A DNA stretch of 9,219 bases from Hyphomicrobiales bacterium (GTDB lineage Bacteria > Pseudomonadota > Alphaproteobacteria > Rhizobiales > Beijerinckiaceae): assembly GCA_028290085.1 (NCBI GenBank), contig JAQGKN010000368.1:1-9219 (forward strand), in the 5' to 3' direction. Positions 5,987 to 9,219 of this stretch are shown piece after piece (position 1 is the first letter of the stretch; every line of letters begins with the position of its first letter). Both the position numbers and the translations under genes were made by a program. A model generated the notes under the pieces. It did not search any database and was not told where the DNA came from. It saw only the letters and a list, made by a program, of their open reading frames with translations.

Positions 5987-7447
5987 TCAGGTCCCCAACG
6001 TGTTCTTATAAATCTTGCCATCCTTCATGATGACCATGAGAGTTCTGCCTGGATCCTCGATAAGCCTGATATCGTCGAGGGGGTTGCCATCGACGACCAG
6101 TAGGTCGGCAAGCGCCCCCTCCTCGACGACGCCCAATTTTCCAGGATAGGGATTGCGGAGGCCCGATAGACCCAGCAGCTCGGCATTCGCAGCTGTCGCC
6201 ATCCGCAAAATTTCAGCGTTCGAGTACCAGCGGGTCAAGTGAGCCAGCATCTTGCCCTGTCGTGAAGCCAGATTTTCCGAGAACAGCATGTCGGAGCCGA
6301 ACGCTGTTTTCAATTTGTACTCTCTCGCCAAATTGTAAGCGTTATCGGTGCCCGCAAAAACCTGAAGGGCGGAGAGCCTGCTTTGCCCCGTCAAGACACC
6401 GGTGTCCGCCTCCGATATAAAAGGCTGGATGCTCAGCCAGACGTTCTTATCGGCCATGTACCTTGCTGTGGGACCATCTATGAGGTGAGCGTGCTCGATA
6501 CAACCGGCACCCGCGGTGATAGCCCGCCGGATTGTAGGAGGTGCGTAGGCGTGCACCGCGACGTAACTATTCCGATCCCCGGCCTCCTCGACTCCAGCGC
6601 GCAATTCGGCCTCGCTGAAAGTCGACATGTAGATCCGGCTTCTGGGCGAGGAAACACCACCGCCCCCCACGAGTTTGATCTGGGATGCGCCCTGAAAAAG
6701 CTGCTCGCGCACACGCATGCGGACTTCGTCCGCGCTGTCGGCAATAGCGGCGGCTCCTGCTTGCTCGGGCGTGCTCAATGGCCCGCCGGTGCGTCTCGGC
6801 AAGTCGGAGAGGGAACGCAAGTCTCCGTGCCCACCGGTGGAAGTTATCATTGCGCCAGAGGGATATATGCGCGGCCCCGCTACCAGTCCCTGGTCGATGG
6901 CCGCTTTAAGAGCAAACGCGGGACCACCGAGGTCGCGCACTGTGGTGAACCCCCGCATCAACGTGCGTTCGGCCTCCGCACCAGCTGCAAGATGGAGAAA
7001 ACCAATATCAGCAGTCAACAATGTCGGGAGCGGCACGGCGGCGAAGTAGCAATGCCAGTGAGCGTCGATCAAGCCGGGCATGACGACCCGGCCGCCACAA
7101 TCAATCACCTGCGCGCCATCCACCACGAGGTCGTCCGTGACGACGGCAATGACCCTGTTGCCTTCGATCAGTAGACCTATGCCCTCACGCAATGAATTCG
7201 ACTTTCCGTCGAAAAGCCGAACATTCGTAAACAAGATCGGCCGCGCAGGCATTTCACGGACGAAGTCGGCCAACGCGGATCGCGGTAGACCGATCGTTGC
7301 AGCTGAGGCCGCGATCCCGGATATGAAGCCGCGTCGGGAAAGATCTGTTTCGACACGACGGGTGACATCCTGAATTTCACGACATTTGCAATTGCACCCC
7401 GCGTAATCGCCCGAGCCTGCATCTTCTACAGAAGTGCAAGTGAACAT
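5987..7447 (-). CDS. Tat-exported metal-dependent amidohydrolase (imidazolonepropionase/dipeptidase-like)
   Basis: A 486-residue amidohydrolase-superfamily enzyme with a binuclear metal site. Ligands are visible: H130-x-H132 in VMPGLIDAHWHCYF, the likely carboxylated Lys258 in SQIKLVGGGGV, H299 in YVAVHAYAP, H319 in CIEHAHLID, and catalytic Asp386 in TAFGSDMLF. GFTTVRDLGG (166-175) is also typical. Characterised relatives (the group once called prolidases, including Cc2672 and Sgx9260 proteins) hydrolyse Xaa-Arg/Lys or hydrophobic dipeptides; others act on amide-linked toxins, so the substrate is open. The N-terminus has a Tat signal (DLSRRGFISGIAASAATIG, 35-53), with cleavage near SALA (60), and just before it a cysteine cluster C18-x-C20-x-C22. 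ATG at 7447 is the only plausible start, though its ribosome binding site is weak, which may mean translational coupling to the small Tat-protein gene ending 34 bases upstream. Confidence 0.92.
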   Translation of the reverse strand: MFTCTSVEDAGSGDYAGCNCKCREIQDVTRRVETDLSRRGFISGIAASAATIGLPRSALADFVREMPARPILFTNVRLFDGKSNSLREGIGLLIEGNRVIAVVTDDLVVDGAQVIDCGGRVVMPGLIDAHWHCYFAAVPLPTLLTADIGFLHLAAGAEAERTLMRGFTTVRDLGGPAFALKAAIDQGLVAGPRIYPSGAMITSTGGHGDLRSLSDLPRRTGGPLSTPEQAGAAAIADSADEVRMRVREQLFQGASQIKLVGGGGVSSPRSRIYMSTFSEAELRAGVEEAGDRNSYVAVHAYAPPTIRRAITAGAGCIEHAHLIDGPTARYMADKNVWLSIQPFISEADTGVLTGQSRLSALQVFAGTDNAYNLAREYKLKTAFGSDMLFSENLASRQGKMLAHLTRWYSNAEILRMATAANAELLGLSGLRNPYPGKLGVVEEGALADLLVVDGNPLDDIRLIEDPGRTLMVIMKDGKIYKNTLGT

Positions 7448-7481
7448 AGGTCACCCAGAAGTTGGGTTGTAGCGGACGCGT

Positions 7482-7754
7482 CTATCGCCAGGTGCAGACC
7501 CGACGCCCCCTTCTCCACCAGCAAACGCGCCGCCGCCGCGCACGACGATGCGGGCGGCTGACGACGACGGCCTGTGCGTCCTCGACCAGAGAATCCAGAT
7601 TGAATTGGGATTCTGTCCCCATGCCCATGCTCAACGGTGTTGCTTCGGCGAGGTCCGGCTTAAGGGTCCACCCGGCGGCCAAAAGTCCAGCACCAGCGAC
7701 CGTGGCGCCAGGCAGGAGGTGCATCACAAGTGTACGGCGACTCAGAGAGCTCAT
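7482..7754 (-). CDS. Small Tat-signal protein with Arg/Trp/Cys-rich tail ('protamine-like')
   Basis: A 90-residue protein with three parts. Residues 1-40 form a Tat-like signal: SLSRRTLVMHLL followed by a Gly/Ala/Leu-rich helix, cleavage near AEATP. Residues 41-66 are a short polar linker. Residues 68-90 are a strongly cationic tail with 11 Arg, 3 Trp and 2 Cys. The tail contains two imperfect copies of one heptad, RRVCWWR (75-81) and RRVCTWR (84-90), separated by RG, with Cys78 and Cys87 eight residues apart. The copies use different codons, which favours selection on the protein. ATG at 7754 has AGGAGC about 5 bases upstream, a strong site, so this is a real gene and not a shadow. Similar proteins in Hyphomicrobiales are annotated 'protamine-like' or only as Tat-signal proteins, with no proven function. 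It is likely the first gene of an operon with the amidohydrolase. Confidence 0.8.
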   Translation of the reverse strand: MSSLSRRTLVMHLLPGATVAGAGLLAAGWTLKPDLAEATPLSMGMGTESQFNLDSLVEDAQAVVVSRPHRRARRRRVCWWRRGRRVCTWR

Positions 7755-7977
7755 TTTTCGCTCCTATGTCCATTTCAGAAAGCCAAAATGCAACTGAAAC
7801 CGCACCGCTTCTACCAGAGCCCCGCCTGTCTAACTGCGCCTCTAACTCTTGAGATTTCTTTCGCAAAGACGCGCAGGACGCAGCCGAGTTTTCAACTCGC
7901 ACATACGGCAAAAAACTTCTCAGGGGCGCATTTGTTCCCAGTTCTGAATAGCCTTGGCTTGACGGGCGCTTCAGCAC

Positions 7978-8994
7978 TCATCCGCGCATCGGAACGATCA
8001 GTTCATCGCGGATTTCCGCGACACCCTCGATCGTCGGCACGAACTTGAGCAGGAAGAACTCGATGCCCATCGCCTCATAGGCACGCAACTGGGCGCGAAC
8101 CTGTTCCGGCGTGCCAACGCAACCCGCCTTCATGGCCGGGCCTATGCGCGACTGGATCTTGCGCTGATCGGTGTCCGGCCCCGTAGTCAACAGCTTCATG
8201 GCATTTTGCGCAGCCACCTCGCGGCTCGCTCCGAAGGCTACAAACGGGTTCAGCGCATAACGCACCCTACGGCCGAGACGCGCCGCCTTTTCGTCCATCG
8301 AAGATTTGGAGCGACGGAGACTTTCCATCACCTCTTCGATCGACGTAGCTTCCTTATCGTAGTCGAGAAACCACCAGTCGCCGCTGCGGGCGATCATGTC
8401 GAGCCCGCGCGGGCTGCGGCTGGCGGTGAAGATTTCGGGCGGAACGGTGCCGGCGGGCCTGAGCCGCAGTTCCGTCGCCTCGATGTCGAAGATCCGGCCT
8501 TTGTAGGTGAAGGGCGTTTGGGTCCAGACCCCACGCAGGATGTCGACGAATTCCTCGGCGCGCGCGTAGCGGTCTTCGTTGCCGAGTTCGATGTCGCCGC
8601 CAAACATCCGGGCTTCCTCGACGTTCCAGCCCGTCACCAGATTGATGACCATGCGCCCCCTCGCAATTCGATCCAGCGACGCAGCCATCTTGGCGACCAT
8701 GACCGGGTGCCAGAGCCCCGGATGGACCGCCACCATCGCCTTCATGCGCTTCGTCTGCGATGAGATGGCGGAGGCCAGAACCCAGGCTTCGAGATCGGCT
8801 CCCAGATGCCGCTCGGCAAACAGAGCGATGTCGAAGCCCGCCTCGTCAGCCGCAAGCAGGACGTCGCGGGCAAGATCGTAGGCCGAATCCGAGGCGCCCT
8901 GTGGCAGCGGCGCCAGCGCGCCCTCGACGGAGCTGTCGATCTCGGGAGAACCCACGGTGACGTGCGGCAATGGCGCATAGAGTCCGAATTGCAT
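7978..8994 (-). CDS. LLM-class flavin-dependent monooxygenase (luciferase-like)
   Basis: A cytosolic TIM-barrel FMN-dependent oxidoreductase of 338 residues, near the usual length for the bacterial luciferase-like family. Visible family features are the N-terminal strand MQFGLYAPLPH, FDIALFAERH (54-63), NLVTGWNVEE (118-127; the N-[LV]-V-T-G-W motif is shared with SsuD, RutA and related FMNH2 monooxygenases), RYARAEEFVDILRGVW (142-157) and GTPEQVRAQL near the C-terminus. Members oxidise sulfonates, sulfones, pyrimidines, chelators or amines using reduced FMN from a partner reductase; no reductase gene is seen here. The start at 8994 fits the family N-terminus and has GGGGAAGAGG just upstream; the open frame runs 29 codons further (to 9081), but that part overlaps the preceding gene and does not look like the family. 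It follows a probable transporter ATPase gene after 53 bases, so uptake and oxidation of one compound is likely. Confidence 0.92.
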   Translation of the reverse strand: MQFGLYAPLPHVTVGSPEIDSSVEGALAPLPQGASDSAYDLARDVLLAADEAGFDIALFAERHLGADLEAWVLASAISSQTKRMKAMVAVHPGLWHPVMVAKMAASLDRIARGRMVINLVTGWNVEEARMFGGDIELGNEDRYARAEEFVDILRGVWTQTPFTYKGRIFDIEATELRLRPAGTVPPEIFTASRSPRGLDMIARSGDWWFLDYDKEATSIEEVMESLRRSKSSMDEKAARLGRRVRYALNPFVAFGASREVAAQNAMKLLTTGPDTDQRKIQSRIGPAMKAGCVGTPEQVRAQLRAYEAMGIEFFLLKFVPTIEGVAEIRDELIVPMRG

Positions 8995-9047
8995 GTGTCC
9001 TCTTCCCCATTTCTTACGGCTTTCTGCGCCAGCGATCCTCGCCCATT

Positions 9048-9219
9048 CTACTCGACGGCGACGAGGCCGGAAGGTGCGCAAGCGCTGACGCTCGTGCTGT
9101 CCGCGCGCCGATGCAGGCGTATCCGCGCGAGATCCGGCACGACCGAAACTGCTTCGCCATGGGCAAAGATCGCAGCTTCTCCATAGGAGCGCACGCGCAG
9201 CTGCGCACCTCTGACGTCG
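9048..9219 (-). CDS. C-terminal fragment of a probable ABC transporter ATP-binding protein
   Basis: An open frame enters from the right edge of the window and ends at a TAG at 9048-9050, giving 56 residues. The visible part alternates short beta strands (AQLRVRSYGEAAIFAHGEAV, then SVVPDLARIRLHRR), which resembles the C-terminal TOBE subdomain of PotA/FbpC/UgpC-type ABC ATPases. In that family this tail binds the transported ligand or regulates the pump. Third positions are GC-rich, which supports coding. The Walker and signature motifs would lie outside the window, so the call rests on the tail alone. The last ~18 residues are not typical of the domain. The monooxygenase gene begins 53 bases downstream on the same strand, consistent with one operon. 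Confidence 0.5.
   Translation of the reverse strand, partial: DVRGAQLRVRSYGEAAIFAHGEAVSVVPDLARIRLHRRADSTSVSACAPSGLVAVE

Noticed and set aside
6383..7174. Open frame (+, 263 codons) opposite the Tat amidohydrolase
   Set aside because: It is a shadow of a gene with full active-site motifs; composition is not protein-like.
7885..7899. Short stem CGAGTT-TTC-AACTCG as a terminator for the monooxygenase transcript
   Set aside because: Only 6 base pairs with a 3-base loop and no T-run following on the - strand; too weak to call.
7660..7977. Open frame (-, 105 codons) overlapping the small Tat protein
   Set aside because: The Tat-protein frame has a strong ribosome binding site and a sensible signal peptide; this frame has neither, and the 223-base gap 7755-7977 otherwise shows only a 6-base stem at 7885-7899.

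Overview
The window reads as a GC-rich proteobacterial chromosome segment, most likely an alphaproteobacterium of the Hyphomicrobiales (Rhizobiales) type. The reasons are the codon use, several Tat-type signal peptides, an orphan Bug/TctC receptor, and a small Arg/Trp/Cys-rich Tat protein of the kind often called 'protamine-like' in that group. No rRNA, tRNA, CRISPR array, transposase or integrase was seen. The genus assignment is inference.

Layout. Positions 1-132 hold the C-terminal end of an unidentified membrane protein (+). A Tat-exported amidohydrolase of the ACMSD-like family lies at 229-1314 (-). A 513-base divergent intergenic region with an AT-rich core and a perfect palindrome separates it from a two-gene + strand operon: a Bug/TctC-type periplasmic receptor (1828-2883) overlapped by 4 bases with a fumarylacetoacetate-hydrolase-family enzyme (2880-3731). 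From 3810 to the window end every gene is on the - strand. In transcription order these are the C-terminal end of a probable ABC transporter ATPase (9048-9219), a luciferase-like FMN monooxygenase (7978-8994), a small Tat-signal protein with a cationic two-Cys tail (7482-7754), a Tat-exported metallo-amidohydrolase/peptidase-like enzyme (5987-7447), a small membrane protein whose third helix is lost by a frameshift (5501-5794), a Cys-rich beta-sandwich protein without a signal peptide (4239-5222) and a class I cytochrome c (3810-4217).

How the genes may work together. The Bug receptor, FAH-family enzyme, ACMSD-like amidohydrolase and FMN monooxygenase fit uptake and breakdown of small organic acids, ring-cleavage products or heteroatom compounds, but no complete pathway is visible and the Bug protein has no permease genes beside it. 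The most unusual part is 5987-7754. A small Tat-signal protein ends in two imperfect copies of the heptad RRVC(W/T)WR. It is followed 34 bases later by a Tat-exported binuclear metal amidohydrolase of a family that includes Xaa-Arg/Lys dipeptidases and carboxypeptidases. Both amidohydrolases in the window carry a short cysteine cluster just before the Tat motif. These links are hypotheses drawn from sequence patterns only.
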